The notes: generated from the letters alone by a model not told the origin. Shown: positions 49,219 through 57,475, counted from the stretch's first letter. The stretch is DNA of 64,000 nucleotides from Kitasatospora purpeofusca (GCF_000718025.1 NZ_JODS01000005.1:62001-126000); one strand, 5' to 3'. Made by a program: numbers and translations.

Positions 49219-50871
49219 TCAGGCCGAGGCCGACCCCGCGAGCACCTCGTTGACCAGCTCCCGCGCTTCCTCCTGGACCCGGGCGAGGTGCTCGGGCCCC
49301 TGGAAGGACTCCGCGTAGATCTTGTACACGTCCTCGGTGCCGGACGGGCGGGCGGCGAACCAGGCGTTCTCGGTGCACACCTTGATGCCGCCGATGGCCG
49401 CGCCGTTGCCCGGGGCCTCGGTGAGCACGGCGGTGACCGGCTCGCCCGCGAGGTCGCCGGCCTTGACCTGCTCGGCCGACAGCCGGGAGAGCAGCGCCTT
49501 CTGGTCGCGGTCCGCCGGGGCGTCCACCCGGGCGTAGGCGGGGGCGCCGAAGCGGTCCGTCAGGTCGCGGTAGTACTGGCTGGGGGTGCGGTCGGTGACG
49601 GCGGTGATCTCGGCGGCCAGCAGGGCGAGCAGGATGCCGTCCTTGTCCGTCGTCCACACCCCGCCGTCGCGGCGCAGGAACGACGCGCCGGCCGACTCCT
49701 CGCCGCCGAAGGCGATCGAGCCCTCCAGCAGGCCCTCGACGAACCACTTGAAGCCCACCGGGACCTCGACCAGCCCGCGCTGGAGGTCGGCGGCGACCCG
49801 GTCCAGCATCGAGGAGGACACCAGGGTCTTGCCCACGGCGGCGTCGGCCGGCCAGTCGGCGCGGTGGCGGTAGAGGTAGTCGACGGCGACCGCGAGGTAG
49901 TGGTTGGGGTTCATCAGGCCGCCGTCGGGGGTGACGATGCCGTGCCGGTCGGCGTCGGCGTCGTTGCCCGTGGCGATGGCGTACTCGTCGCGGCGGGCGA
50001 TCAGCGAGGCCATCGCGGCGGGCGAGGAGCAGTCCATCCGGATCTTGCCGTCCCAGTCCAGCGTCATGAAGCGCCAGGTCGGGTCGGTGACCGGGTTGAC
50101 CACGGTCAGGTCGAGGCGGTGGGTCTCGGCGATCCGGCCCCAGTAGGCGACGGAGGCACCGCCCAGCGGGTCGGCGCCGATCCGCAGGCCGGCCGCGCGG
50201 ATCGCGTCCAGGTCGAGGACGGAGACGAGGTCCTCGGTGTAGGAGGTGAGGTAGTCGTGGCGGCCGGTGGTCGCCGCGGCCAGGGCGCGCGCGTACGGGA
50301 CCCGCTTGACGCCGCGCATGCCCTCGCGGATCAGGGCGTTGGCGCGGTCCTGGATCCAGCCGGTGGCCAGCGAGCCGGCCGGGCCGCCGCTCGGCGGGTT
50401 GTACTTGAAGCCGCCGTCGCGGGGCGGGTTGTGGGACGGGGTGACGACGATGCCGTCCGCGAGCGACCGCGGGCTGCGGCGGTTGTGGGCGAGGATCGCG
50501 TGCGAGACGGCGGGGGTCGGGGTGTAGCCGTCGGCGCTGTCCAGCAGGACGGTCACGCCGTTGGCCGCCAGCACCTCGACGGCGGTGGCACTGGCCGGCT
50601 CGGACAGCGCGTGGGTGTCGGCGCCGAGGTACAGCGGCCCGGTGATGCCCTCGACGGCCCGGTACTCGCAGATCGCCTGGGTGGTGGCGGCGATGTGGTC
50701 CTCGTTGAAGGCCGCGTCCAGGGAGGAGCCGCGGTGGCCCGAGGTGCCGAACGCGACCCGCTGGCCCGGCTCCTCCGGATCCGGGTGCAGGGTGTAGTAG
50801 GCCGTCACCAGCCTCGCCACGTCCACCAGGTCGCCCGGCTGCGCCGGCTGACCGGCCCGTGCGTGTGCCAT
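49219..50871 (-). CDS. pgm: Phosphoglucomutase (alpha-D-glucose phosphate-specific)
   Basis: A 550-aa enzyme interconverting glucose 1-phosphate and glucose 6-phosphate. Active-site Ser in VVTPSHNPPRDGGFKYN; metal loop GNDADADRHG; sugar-specificity loop GGEESAGASFLR; phosphate loop WFAARPSGTEDVYKIYAESF. Length and order match the E. coli Pgm class. ATG 50871 (MAHARAGQPA) has GGGAGAA upstream; the frame is open to 51120 through the repeat region. It links glycogen or trehalose metabolism with glycolysis. Confidence 0.96.
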   Translation of the reverse strand: MAHARAGQPAQPGDLVDVARLVTAYYTLHPDPEEPGQRVAFGTSGHRGSSLDAAFNEDHIAATTQAICEYRAVEGITGPLYLGADTHALSEPASATAVEVLAANGVTVLLDSADGYTPTPAVSHAILAHNRRSPRSLADGIVVTPSHNPPRDGGFKYNPPSGGPAGSLATGWIQDRANALIREGMRGVKRVPYARALAAATTGRHDYLTSYTEDLVSVLDLDAIRAAGLRIGADPLGGASVAYWGRIAETHRLDLTVVNPVTDPTWRFMTLDWDGKIRMDCSSPAAMASLIARRDEYAIATGNDADADRHGIVTPDGGLMNPNHYLAVAVDYLYRHRADWPADAAVGKTLVSSSMLDRVAADLQRGLVEVPVGFKWFVEGLLEGSIAFGGEESAGASFLRRDGGVWTTDKDGILLALLAAEITAVTDRTPSQYYRDLTDRFGAPAYARVDAPADRDQKALLSRLSAEQVKAGDLAGEPVTAVLTEAPGNGAAIGGIKVCTENAWFAARPSGTEDVYKIYAESFQGPEHLARVQEEARELVNEVLAGSASA

Positions 50872-51041
50872 CGTCTTCTCCCACTGGAATGTCTCGCCGT
50901 GCGCCCGGCCCGCGGCCCGGCGCTTCCTTGCCCCGTGCTCACCGATCGTAGCCAGTGCACGACCGGTCGCCGAACCGGGGCGGGGCAGCGCCCCGCCGTT
51001 TCCCCGCCGACACCGCGCCGGCGCCGCGCCGTCACCCGGAG

Positions 51042-51118
51042 GACGCCTCGCGGACGGAACGACGTCCTCGTGGTCGGTTCGACGCCTCGCGGACGGAACG
51101 ACACCCCGCGGACGGTTC
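51042..51118. repeat. Four tandem 19-20-bp repeats
   Basis: Units: GACGCCTCGCGGACGGAAC, GACGTCCTCGTGGTCGGTTC, GACGCCTCGCGGACGGAAC, GACACCCCGCGGACGGTTC. Units 1 and 3 are identical and continue identically for three more bases. They lie between the yciI-like stop and the pgm start, in the leader of pgm. Confidence 0.8.
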
Positions 51119-51138
51119 ACCCGCGGGCCGGAGGGACC

Positions 51139-51438
51139 TCAGCCGGGGAGCTGCTGCCGGTGGGACTCCAGGACGGGGGCGACGACGGTCGCCAGGAACT
51201 CCGTGACGCGGTACGTCGCCAGGCCCTCGACGGAGAACGGGTCGGTGCCGACGAGCGCCTCGATCGCCGCCCGGTCCTCGCCCGCGGCGAGGATGATGCC
51301 ACCGTCGCGCGGCACCTTGCGCCCGGAGGCCAGGAAGGTCCCGTCCGCGTAGTGGCGGTTCAGCCAGTCCACATGGTCGGGCAGACGGGCGTCGATCCGG
51401 TCGAGCGGCACGGTGTACGTCAGTTCCAGGACAAACAT
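51139..51438 (-). CDS. YciI family protein
   Basis: A 99-aa ferredoxin-like-fold protein of the YciI family, with the typical start FVLELTYTVPLDRIDARLPD, the conserved HVDWLN His, GTFLASGRKVPRDGGIILAA and DPFSVEGLATYRVTEF. Members are thought to be small hydrolases or dehydrochlorinase-like enzymes, mostly uncharacterised. ATG 51438 is the natural start although the frame is open further. It lies 20 residues of repeat-rich DNA away from pgm, read in the same direction. Confidence 0.9.
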   Translation of the reverse strand: MFVLELTYTVPLDRIDARLPDHVDWLNRHYADGTFLASGRKVPRDGGIILAAGEDRAAIEALVGTDPFSVEGLATYRVTEFLATVVAPVLESHRQQLPG

Positions 51439-51525
51439 GCGGCCGAGCCTATCCGGAGGGCCTGCCCGCCGGATCGGACGGATCCGGCGGGCAGGACGCG
51501 GCACAGGGCCGCCGCGGTCCGAGGG

Positions 51526-51605
51526 TGGGCGAGGATGGATTCGAACCATCACAGCCGAAGCGGGGGCTTTACAGGCCCTTGGGCTCTCCCAGGCCCAGCT
51601 CGCCC
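51526..51605 (-). tRNA. tRNA-Tyr-like gene (anticodon GTA), unusual
   Basis: An 80-base cloverleaf on the minus strand: acceptor GGGCGAG/CTCGCCC (7 bp, perfect), D stem GGGC/GCCC, anticodon stem AGGGC/GCCCC with loop CTGTAAA (anticodon GTA), a 12-base variable arm, T stem GATGG/CCATC with loop TTCGAAT, discriminator A. The invariant T-loop bases are present. Anticodon loop and long variable arm fit bacterial tRNA-Tyr. Deviations: base 8 is C in place of T, the D loop lacks A14, and pair 27-43 is A/C. CCA is not encoded. Confidence 0.7.
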
Positions 51606-52006
51606 TCGGTCGTCGGGTTCCGTTGCTTGCGGTTCCTTGCGGTCCCTCAGGCTGCGGTTCCTCAGGTTGTGGTTCTTTGCGGTTCCCTGTGGTTCCTTGA
51701 TCCCGACAGCTCCACTCTCCCCCGGGACACCGGTGCCGGACAACCGGGTTTCCGGCCACCGGTCGCCCACGCCCGAACCGCTCCTGACGCTCGTTCGCCC
51801 TGGTCGGGGGCGTGACGGGCGGGCCCGGCGGGTGTCCGGATCACTACCCCCGACCCCTGATGTGGTGTAGACCACTCTCCGTACTCCGGACGGATCGCAC
51901 CGCCGGACCGACCGTCACCGAAGCGGTCCGCTCCCGGCGGGTGCCCGTGGACGTCCGGACTGCGATACAACACTGCTCATATGACGATTGATCGGAGAAA
52001 TCTGAA
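51606..52006. other. Intergenic region with degenerate repeats upstream of the tRNA
   Basis: A stretch of 401 bases. From 51618 to 51705 the motif GCGGTTCCTT or GTGGTTCCTT occurs about six times at spacings of 10 and 15 bases. The rest leads to the FAD oxidoreductase and includes the inverted repeat GTGGT-GTAG-ACCAC near 51862. No gene seen. Confidence 0.5.
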
Positions 52007-53548
52007 ATGAGCAAGTCAGCTCTGCCCCGCCGCAGCGTGATCGCCGGTGCGGCGGCCACCGTCGTCGGATGGAACACGGTGGGCCGCTCCTGGGCGGTGG
52101 AGGCCCCCGCCCCGGACGCCGCCCCCGGCGCCGAGGCCGCCGCCGACGCCGCTTCCGAGGCCGCCACCGCCGACGCACTCGCGCGACTGCCTCGGCTGGA
52201 CGGCACCCTGGTCGCCGACACCGCCACCCTGGCCCGGTTCGGCGGGGACTTCGGGCACCTGGTGACCGCCGCCCCGCGCGCCGTACTGCGGCCGGGCTCC
52301 GTACGCGATGTCGCCACCCTGGTCGCCTTCGCCCGCCGCCACCGCATCCCGGTCGCGATGAACGGCCAGAGCGGCACCGGCGACGCGGCGGAGCTGGAGT
52401 CGCACTCCAGCTACGGCCAGGCCGGGGTGCGCGGCGGCGTGGCGATCGACTCCCGCGGCCTGAACAAGATCATCCGGATCACCCCCGGCCGCGCCGTCGT
52501 GGAGGCGGGCGTCACCTGGGCGCAGCTGACGGACGCCGCGCTCGCGCAGGGCTGGATGCCGCCCTGTCTGACGGACTACCTGCACCTGTCGGTGGGCGGC
52601 ACGCTGAGCGTCGGCGGCATCGGCGGCGGCGTGCAGCGCTACGGCTTCCAGGTGGACACGGTCGAGTCGGTGGACGTCGTCACCGGCACCGGCGAGCTGG
52701 TGACCGCCTCGGCGAGCGTCAACCGCGAACTGTTCGAGGCCGTGCTCGGCGGCGGCGGGCAGGCCGGGCTCATCGTCCGCGCCACCCTGCGCCTGGTGCG
52801 GGCCCGGGAGCGGGCGCTCGTCCTCAACCTGTTCTACGACGACCTGGGCGCGTACCTCGCGGACCAGAAGAAGCTGATGCTGGAGCGGCGGTTCGACCTC
52901 CAGGTCGGCGACGTGTCGCGCAACGCGGCCGGGACCGGCTGGCGCTACAAGGTGGAGGGCGTCGTCCACTACGACGGCAGCGCCGCGCCGGACCGGGCGA
53001 AGCTGGTGCGCGGCCTGCGCTGCGTCGCGGCCGACACGACCTTCACCGACCAGACGGCGCGCGAGTACGCGTACCGGGTGGACGCCTTCGCCGGGTTCCT
53101 GAAGGGGGCCGGGCTCTGGTCGCAGCCCAAGCCCTGGATGAGCCTGTTCCTGCCCGCCTCGGCCACCGAGACGTTCATGCGGGAGGCCACCGCGCTGCTC
53201 ACGCCGGAGGACCTGGGCGCCGGCCTGCTGCTCTTCTACCCGTTCCGGACCGATGTGTTCACCCGCCCGATGACGGTGATGCCGGACGAGCTGGTCGGCT
53301 TCCACTTCGACCTGCTGTCGTTCCCGTTCCCGGGCGCCGACCACGCCGCCGCGCTGCGGCGCAACCGCCGGCTGTACGACCGGGCGGTGCAGCTGGGCGG
53401 CAAGCGGTACCTGATCGGCGCGATCCCGGACGTCACCCACGCCGACTGGCGCCGCCACTACGGCACCCGGTGGGGGCGCGTGGTGGCGGCCAAGCACCGC
53501 TTCGACCCGGCCGGGATCCTCACCCCGGGCCAGGGCATCCACTCCTGA
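52007..53548 (+). CDS. Exported FAD-dependent oxidoreductase (cytokinin dehydrogenase-like)
   Basis: A 513-aa oxidoreductase of the VAO/PCMH type. Twin-arginine signal (PRRSVIAGAAATVVG) and an Ala/Glu spacer. The FAD domain holds AVLRPGSVRDVATLVAFARR, the binding loop VAMNGQSGTGDAAELES in place of the usual GHGHS, VVEAGVTWAQL, and LSVGGTLSVGGIGGG; the C-terminal substrate cap ends KHRFDPAGILTPGQGIHS. The pattern resembles plant and bacterial cytokinin dehydrogenases, but a sugar or alcohol oxidase is also possible. GGAGA precedes the ATG. It converges on GNAT across a palindromic terminator. Confidence 0.85.
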   Translation: MSKSALPRRSVIAGAAATVVGWNTVGRSWAVEAPAPDAAPGAEAAADAASEAATADALARLPRLDGTLVADTATLARFGGDFGHLVTAAPRAVLRPGSVRDVATLVAFARRHRIPVAMNGQSGTGDAAELESHSSYGQAGVRGGVAIDSRGLNKIIRITPGRAVVEAGVTWAQLTDAALAQGWMPPCLTDYLHLSVGGTLSVGGIGGGVQRYGFQVDTVESVDVVTGTGELVTASASVNRELFEAVLGGGGQAGLIVRATLRLVRARERALVLNLFYDDLGAYLADQKKLMLERRFDLQVGDVSRNAAGTGWRYKVEGVVHYDGSAAPDRAKLVRGLRCVAADTTFTDQTAREYAYRVDAFAGFLKGAGLWSQPKPWMSLFLPASATETFMREATALLTPEDLGAGLLLFYPFRTDVFTRPMTVMPDELVGFHFDLLSFPFPGADHAAALRRNRRLYDRAVQLGGKRYLIGAIPDVTHADWRRHYGTRWGRVVAAKHRFDPAGILTPGQGIHS

Positions 53549-53552
53549 CACC

Positions 53553-53588
53553 GCGACCCGATGCGGCGCGCGCGCCGCATCGGGTCGC
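53553..53588. terminator. Perfect 36-base palindromic terminator
   Basis: Half-site GCGACCCGATGCGGCGCG followed by its exact complement, between two convergent genes. Confidence 0.85.
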
Positions 53589-53599
53589 GCCGCACCGGC

Positions 53600-54019
53600 T
53601 CACACCAGGCGGTGCATCCCCACCGAGGCCGGAGCCGTCCCCACGAACCCGTACTGGGCGTACAGCTGGTGCGCCTCCCCGTCGGCGATCAGCGAGACGT
53701 AGGCACCCTTCTCGGCGCGCTGCTCCAGCTCGGCGGTGAGCCGCGCCATGATCCGCTTGCCCAGCCCGCGCCCCTGGTGCTCGGGGAGCACGCAGACATC
53801 GACGATCTGATAGATCACACCGCCGTCCCCGATGATCCGCCCCATCCCGACCGGCGCGCCCCCGTACTCGACGGTCACCCCGAACCAGGTGTTCGGCAGC
53901 CCGGCGGCCACCGCCGCGGCCGGGCGGTCGCTCATCCCGGACGCCGTCCGCAGCCGCCGGAAGGTCGCCACGTCGGGCACGCCGGCCCGCAGCTCGTAAG
54001 GATCATTATCGTTATTCAT
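53600..54019 (-). CDS. GNAT-family N-acetyltransferase
   Basis: A 139-aa acetyltransferase. Core motif A is VDVCVLPEHQGRGLGKRIMA (acetyl-CoA pyrophosphate loop HQGRGLG), followed by VSLIADGEAHQLYAQYGFVG. The substrate is unknown; the family modifies small amines or protein N-termini. The first codons (MNNDNDPYE) are unusually AT-rich, and the leader reads TATGCTGTAATAC directly before the ATG, which suggests a leaderless transcript. Confidence 0.9.
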   Translation of the reverse strand: MNNDNDPYELRAGVPDVATFRRLRTASGMSDRPAAAVAAGLPNTWFGVTVEYGGAPVGMGRIIGDGGVIYQIVDVCVLPEHQGRGLGKRIMARLTAELEQRAEKGAYVSLIADGEAHQLYAQYGFVGTAPASVGMHRLV

Positions 54020-54379
54020 GTATTACAGCATACGTGTCGGCCGCCCCGGTCCCGCTGCGCGGGTTCCCCATCGGGCAAGGAGGCGGCGTCGGCGCAACCG
54101 CACGGCGCTCCGGCCGGTCGTTCACGGTATGAGCCCTCGCCACAGCCTCCGCACCAAGCTCGGCCCCACCCCGCTCCGGCGCGCCCTGGCCGCCCTCCTT
54201 CTGGCACCGGGGGCGGCCGCCGCCGACCGGCCCGTACGGCCCCTCCGGCCCGGCCGGACCGGTGCGCCGACCGGGGCCGCGGCACCGTAACCCCGCATCC
54301 TCGCAACCCGGCTTTCCCCGCGTCCACTTGGGACGACGGTGCGGGTCGCCCGGTGCACACCCCGCGTTACGGTGGGGCC
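54020..54379. other. Divergent region with a possible small ORF
   Basis: A stretch of 360 bases between GNAT and the ArsR-type gene. Near 54022-54036 lies GTATTACAGCATAC with ends forming a short inverted repeat, a likely GNAT promoter element. A 53-aa frame is listed separately. Confidence 0.4.
54129..54290 (+). CDS. Possible 53-aa signal-peptide-like ORF
   Basis: MSPRHSLRTKLGPTPLRRAL then a hydrophobic Ala/Leu run and an Arg/Pro-rich tail. It looks like an exported micropeptide, but there is no clear ribosome site and no known homologue. It may be chance. Confidence 0.22.
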   Translation: MSPRHSLRTKLGPTPLRRALAALLLAPGAAAADRPVRPLRPGRTGAPTGAAAP

Positions 54380-54715
54380 ATGAGCTACCGCCACCCCGAC
54401 CGCGAGCAGATCCGGATCGAACACGTCCTGACCGCCCTCGGCAACCCCGTCCGCCTCTCCGCCGTCCGGGTCCTGAACGGCGGCGGCGCGCACAACTGCG
54501 GGAGCGTGCTCACCGCGATCGGCATCACCGCGAAGTCGACGATGACCCACCACTGGCGGGTGCTGCGCGACAGCGGCGTCATCCACCAGTTGCCGTCCGG
54601 CCGGGAGAACCTCCTCCGGCTGCGCCGCGAGGACCTCGACGCCCGCTACCCGGGCCTCCTCGACGCCGTCCTCTCCGGCGCCCACGACGACGAGCGGCGC
54701 GCCCCGGCGGAGTGA
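54380..54715 (+). CDS. ArsR-family-like winged-helix regulator
   Basis: A 111-aa DNA-binding protein: IEHVLTALGNPVRLSAVRVL, then the recognition helix GITAKSTMTHHWRVLRDSGV and the wing SGRENLLRLRREDLDARYPG. No metal-binding cysteine pair (a single Cys in HNCGSV), so it is probably not a metal sensor. The target is not known. The ATG follows GGTGGGG. Confidence 0.88.
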   Translation: MSYRHPDREQIRIEHVLTALGNPVRLSAVRVLNGGGAHNCGSVLTAIGITAKSTMTHHWRVLRDSGVIHQLPSGRENLLRLRREDLDARYPGLLDAVLSGAHDDERRAPAE

Positions 54716-54926
54716 CCCCGAACGGGTCCGGGTGACGCCGTCGCCCATAGAGGCGGCGGCGACGACGAATGTGTCCCCACGCGAACAAGTGCGCCCGTGC
54801 GCTCGTGGTGCGCCGCACTGTGCTCCGGGTTCCGGTGATCTCCTGTTGCTCGGCACCGGGCGCCCCCGCGCGGGCACGGCATGCCCGGCGTCGTCCTCTT
54901 TCCCGTGCTTCCGTGTGGAGGTCCCC

Positions 54927-55805
54927 GTGAAGAAGTCGTTGACAACCGCCGCGCTCGCGGTGCTCACCGCTACAACCCTCGCAACCACTGCCAATGCGGT
55001 GCCCGGCACCGTCTCCGGCGACGGCGGCAACCGTATCGCCGTGATCAAGGCAGACGGTTCGGCCCTGGTCAAGGAAGGCCCCCTCTACGCCCCGTGGACC
55101 GTCGAGGGCGACAGCGTGAAGCAGATAGTGGTCGCGGGCAACCGCATCGGCATTCTCAAGGGCGACGGGTCGGCACTCGTGAAGGAGGGCACCCTCGGCG
55201 CCCAGTGGACCGTCGAGGGATACGACGTCAAGCAGCTCGCCCTGTCCGGCGACCGCATCGGCATCATCAAGGCCAATGGCGACGCCTACGTCAAGGAAGG
55301 TGCCCTCACCTCCGCCTGGACCGTCGAGGGCGACAGCGTCAAGGAGCTCCAGCTCTCCGCTGACCGCATCGGCATCGTCAAGGGCGACGGCTCGGCGCTG
55401 GTCAAGGAAGGTCCGCTCTGGGCCGCGTGGACCCTTGAGGGCGACAGCGTCAAGCAGCTCGCCCTGTCCGGTACCCGCATCGGCATCGTCAAGAGCGACG
55501 GCTCGGCGCTGGTCAAGGAAGGCGGCCTCGCCTCCGCGTGGACGGTCGAGGCCGACAACACCGTCCAACTGGAGCTGTCCCGCGACCGCATCGGCGTGTT
55601 GAGGGGCGACGGCTCGGCCCTGGTCAAGGAAGGTCCGCTCTCGGCCGCGTGGACCGTCGAGGGCGACAACATCGTCCAACTCGCCCTGTCCGGCACCCGC
55701 ATCGGCATCGTCAAGGCCAACGGCGACGCCTACGTCAAGGAAGGCGCCCTCGGCGCCCAGTGGACGGTCGAGGCGAACGGCGTCACGGAGCTCGCCCTCT
55801 CCTGA
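54927..55805 (+). CDS. Secreted seven-bladed propeller repeat protein
   Basis: A 292-aa exported protein. Signal peptide MKKSLTTAALAVLTATTLAT (cut after ANA). From residue 35 it is seven consecutive 37-aa repeats: N/DRIGI.K.DGSALVKEG.L and A.WTVEGD.VKQLALSG. Seven copies of a four-strand unit suggest a closed beta-propeller similar to tachylectin-like or PLL-type lectins. The 111-bp DNA units are highly alike, with identical stretches (GACGGCTCGGCGCTGGTCAA and similar), evidence of recent expansion or gene conversion. The GTG start has TGGAGG upstream. Probable sugar or cell-surface binding. Confidence 0.85.
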   Translation: MKKSLTTAALAVLTATTLATTANAVPGTVSGDGGNRIAVIKADGSALVKEGPLYAPWTVEGDSVKQIVVAGNRIGILKGDGSALVKEGTLGAQWTVEGYDVKQLALSGDRIGIIKANGDAYVKEGALTSAWTVEGDSVKELQLSADRIGIVKGDGSALVKEGPLWAAWTLEGDSVKQLALSGTRIGIVKSDGSALVKEGGLASAWTVEADNTVQLELSRDRIGVLRGDGSALVKEGPLSAAWTVEGDNIVQLALSGTRIGIVKANGDAYVKEGALGAQWTVEANGVTELALS

Positions 55806-55870
55806 CCCGCCCCCGGGCCCGGTGACGGCCGGACCCGGGGACAGTCGCGCCCGTTGACGACGAACGGCCG

Positions 55871-55902
55871 GGGGCCGGACGGCGGAAGCACCGTCCGGCC
55901 CC
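55871..55902. terminator. Bidirectional terminator
   Basis: Perfect arms GGGGCCGGACGG and CCGTCCGGCCCC, loop CGGAAGCA, between the propeller gene and the convergent AhpD-like gene. Confidence 0.8.
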
Positions 55903-55909
55903 TCCCCCG

Positions 55910-56365
55910 CTACCAGGTGTCGCCGGCGGGCTGGCGGGTGGTGGCGTTGATCCGGTTGAAGAAGTTGGTCAGGCTGATCCACAGCACCAGCGAGGCCAGT
56001 TGCTTCTCGTCGAAGTGCTCCGCCGCCGCGTTCCACACCTCGTCCGGAACCACGGCCCGGTCCGCGAGCCGCGTCACGTGCTCCGACAGCTCCAGCGCGG
56101 CCCGCTCGGCCTCCGTGAAGAACGGCGCCTCCCGCCACGCCGCCACCGCGTGCAGCCGCTCGTCGCTCTCCCCGTTCTTCTTCGCACTCGCGACGCCGCC
56201 CACCACGCAGTAGCTGCAGCCGTTGATCTGGCTCGCCCGAAGGTGCACCAGCTCCAGCACGCTCTCCGGCACGCCGCCCTTCTTCGCCGCCTTCACGACC
56301 CCGAGGATCGCCGGCATCGCCTCCGGGATCACCACAGCCGGGTTCGCCATCCGCGCGTCGGTCAT
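55910..56365 (-). CDS. Carboxymuconolactone decarboxylase/AhpD-like protein
   Basis: A 151-aa helical protein of the CMD/AhpD family with the redox pair CSYC in SQINGCSYCVVGG and the preceding helix LELVHLRA. Alkylhydroperoxidases of this family have a His three residues after the second Cys (CxxCxxxH); here this position is Gly. It may therefore be weak as a peroxidase, and another residue could serve. The length is normal. Upstream lies a DUF397 gene, but no overlap is seen. Confidence 0.87.
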   Translation of the reverse strand: MTDARMANPAVVIPEAMPAILGVVKAAKKGGVPESVLELVHLRASQINGCSYCVVGGVASAKKNGESDERLHAVAAWREAPFFTEAERAALELSEHVTRLADRAVVPDEVWNAAAEHFDEKQLASLVLWISLTNFFNRINATTRQPAGDTW

Positions 56366-56437
56366 CGATCTGCCCTCTTCCGTCCGTCCAGGTGCTCGGT
56401 CACTGCACTGACGCGCGCCGACGGAGGAATGTGACAG

Positions 56438-56635
56438 CTACAACGCGAGGTGGTCGAACTCCCCCGCCTTGACGCCCAGCAGGAGCGCCCGCAGCCGCCC
56501 CGGCGTGGTGGTGAGGACGGTGTCGGGCTCGTCGCTCTCCCGGAGCTTGACTGCGCCGTCGGGCGCAGCCGCAAGGTAGAGGCAGTTGGCGGCCTCAGTG
56601 CTGTAGCTGGACTTCTGCCAGTTGAGGACCGACAT
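56438..56635 (-). CDS. DUF397 protein
   Basis: A 65-aa protein of the actinomycete DUF397 family (NWQKSSYSTEAANCLYLAAA, VKLRESDEPDTVL, GVKAGEFDHLAL). Such proteins are nearly always encoded beside Scr1/DUF5753 regulators and act as small partners, in some cases as toxin-antitoxin-like pairs that influence development and antibiotic production. Its neighbour here is a truncated regulator, ending 14 bases before it. Confidence 0.93.
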   Translation of the reverse strand: MSVLNWQKSSYSTEAANCLYLAAAPDGAVKLRESDEPDTVLTTTPGRLRALLLGVKAGEFDHLAL

Positions 56636-56649
56636 GAACCTACCTGCCT

Positions 56650-57249
56650 CTATATGTCTTGTTCGATACGGGCGATGAGATCACATGACCCTGCCGGACC
56701 GAGCGCGCAAGAGTCCAACCGATCCAGGAACATCCGATACTTCGCCAGGTGTGCAGTCGAGACAAGGAACTCAGACCCGTGGTCCGTATCGAGCTGAACA
56801 GTGTCGAGTTGGGCAACCGGGCCGGAGAAATACACGATGGGCTGGCCCGAGCCCGGGAATGTACCCGCACCGAAGGGGATCACCCGAACCGTGATGTTGT
56901 CACGAGCACTCATCGCGATGAGGTGCTTGTACTGCGCGCGAGCCACAGCAGGCCCACCCACACCCATCCGCAGGGCGGCCTCGTGCACGACGGCTGACAA
57001 CTGGACCGACTGCTCGGAATAGAGCACTGCTTGCCGTTTGATGCGATGCGAGACCCGGTGCTCCACCTCGGGCGGCGTCAGTGGCGGAAATACACCGAGA
57101 AAGAGCGCGCGAGCATGGTCGGCGGTCTGAAGCAGTCCGGGGATGTGGATCACCGAGGCGATCCGCATCGCCGAACTGTGGTGCTCCAACTCGGCAAGAT
57201 CGAGAGCCCCTGGCGGAAGGATGTCGCGATACTCCTCCCACCAGCCACG
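56650..57249 (-). pseudogene. Scr1-type regulator (DUF5753) lacking its HTH domain
   Basis: The conserved DUF5753 half is intact: GWWEEYRDILPPGALDLAEL, IHIPGLLQTADHARALFLG, HRIKRQAVLYSEQSV and the final FLDRLDSCALGP. Full members have about 95 residues of Xre helix-turn-helix before the GWW motif; upstream of 57249 the frame turns into Arg-rich shadow sequence and no start codon gives a helix-turn-helix. The first Met inside is only at SAMRIASV. The 5' part has probably been lost by deletion, leaving a pseudogene or an effector-only fragment next to DUF397. Confidence 0.75.
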
Positions 57250-57446
57250 AATGGGTCGCCGCCTGGGGGTTCGCCTACGGCGACGGGAGGGCGCATCTCC
57301 TCGTCGTCGACGGGCATACGCGGATGACGCTGGCCTCGCCCGAGCGGGCCCTTCGCCTGTTCGCGGCGGCGCCGGGGCTCTCCGCCAGACTGGTCTGGCT
57401 CTCGCGCCCTGGCGCCGCCGCGCTCGACCCGGCCGAAGCCGCCTGA
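57249..57446 (+). pseudogene. 3' fragment of an unidentified gene
   Basis: A well-coded frame on the plus strand (third-position GC high) reads EWVAAWGFAYGDGRAHLLVV and ends LDPAEAA at a TGA. It has no start codon: the frame begins within a few bases of the place where the minus-strand regulator loses its homology. It is therefore likely the 3' remnant of another gene fused by the same rearrangement. Confidence 0.45.
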
Positions 57447-57475
57447 CCGGGATCGGCCGCAAGCACGTCCCGGAA

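Noticed and set aside
51526..51605. tmRNA or attachment-site remnant as explanation of the tRNA-like fold
   Set aside because: There is a complete cloverleaf with anticodon loop and no integrase or direct repeat of the 3' end nearby.
56650..57462. A full 270-aa Scr1-type regulator starting at 57462
   Set aside because: The first 70 residues are Arg/Pro-rich shadow sequence and do not form the expected helix-turn-helix.
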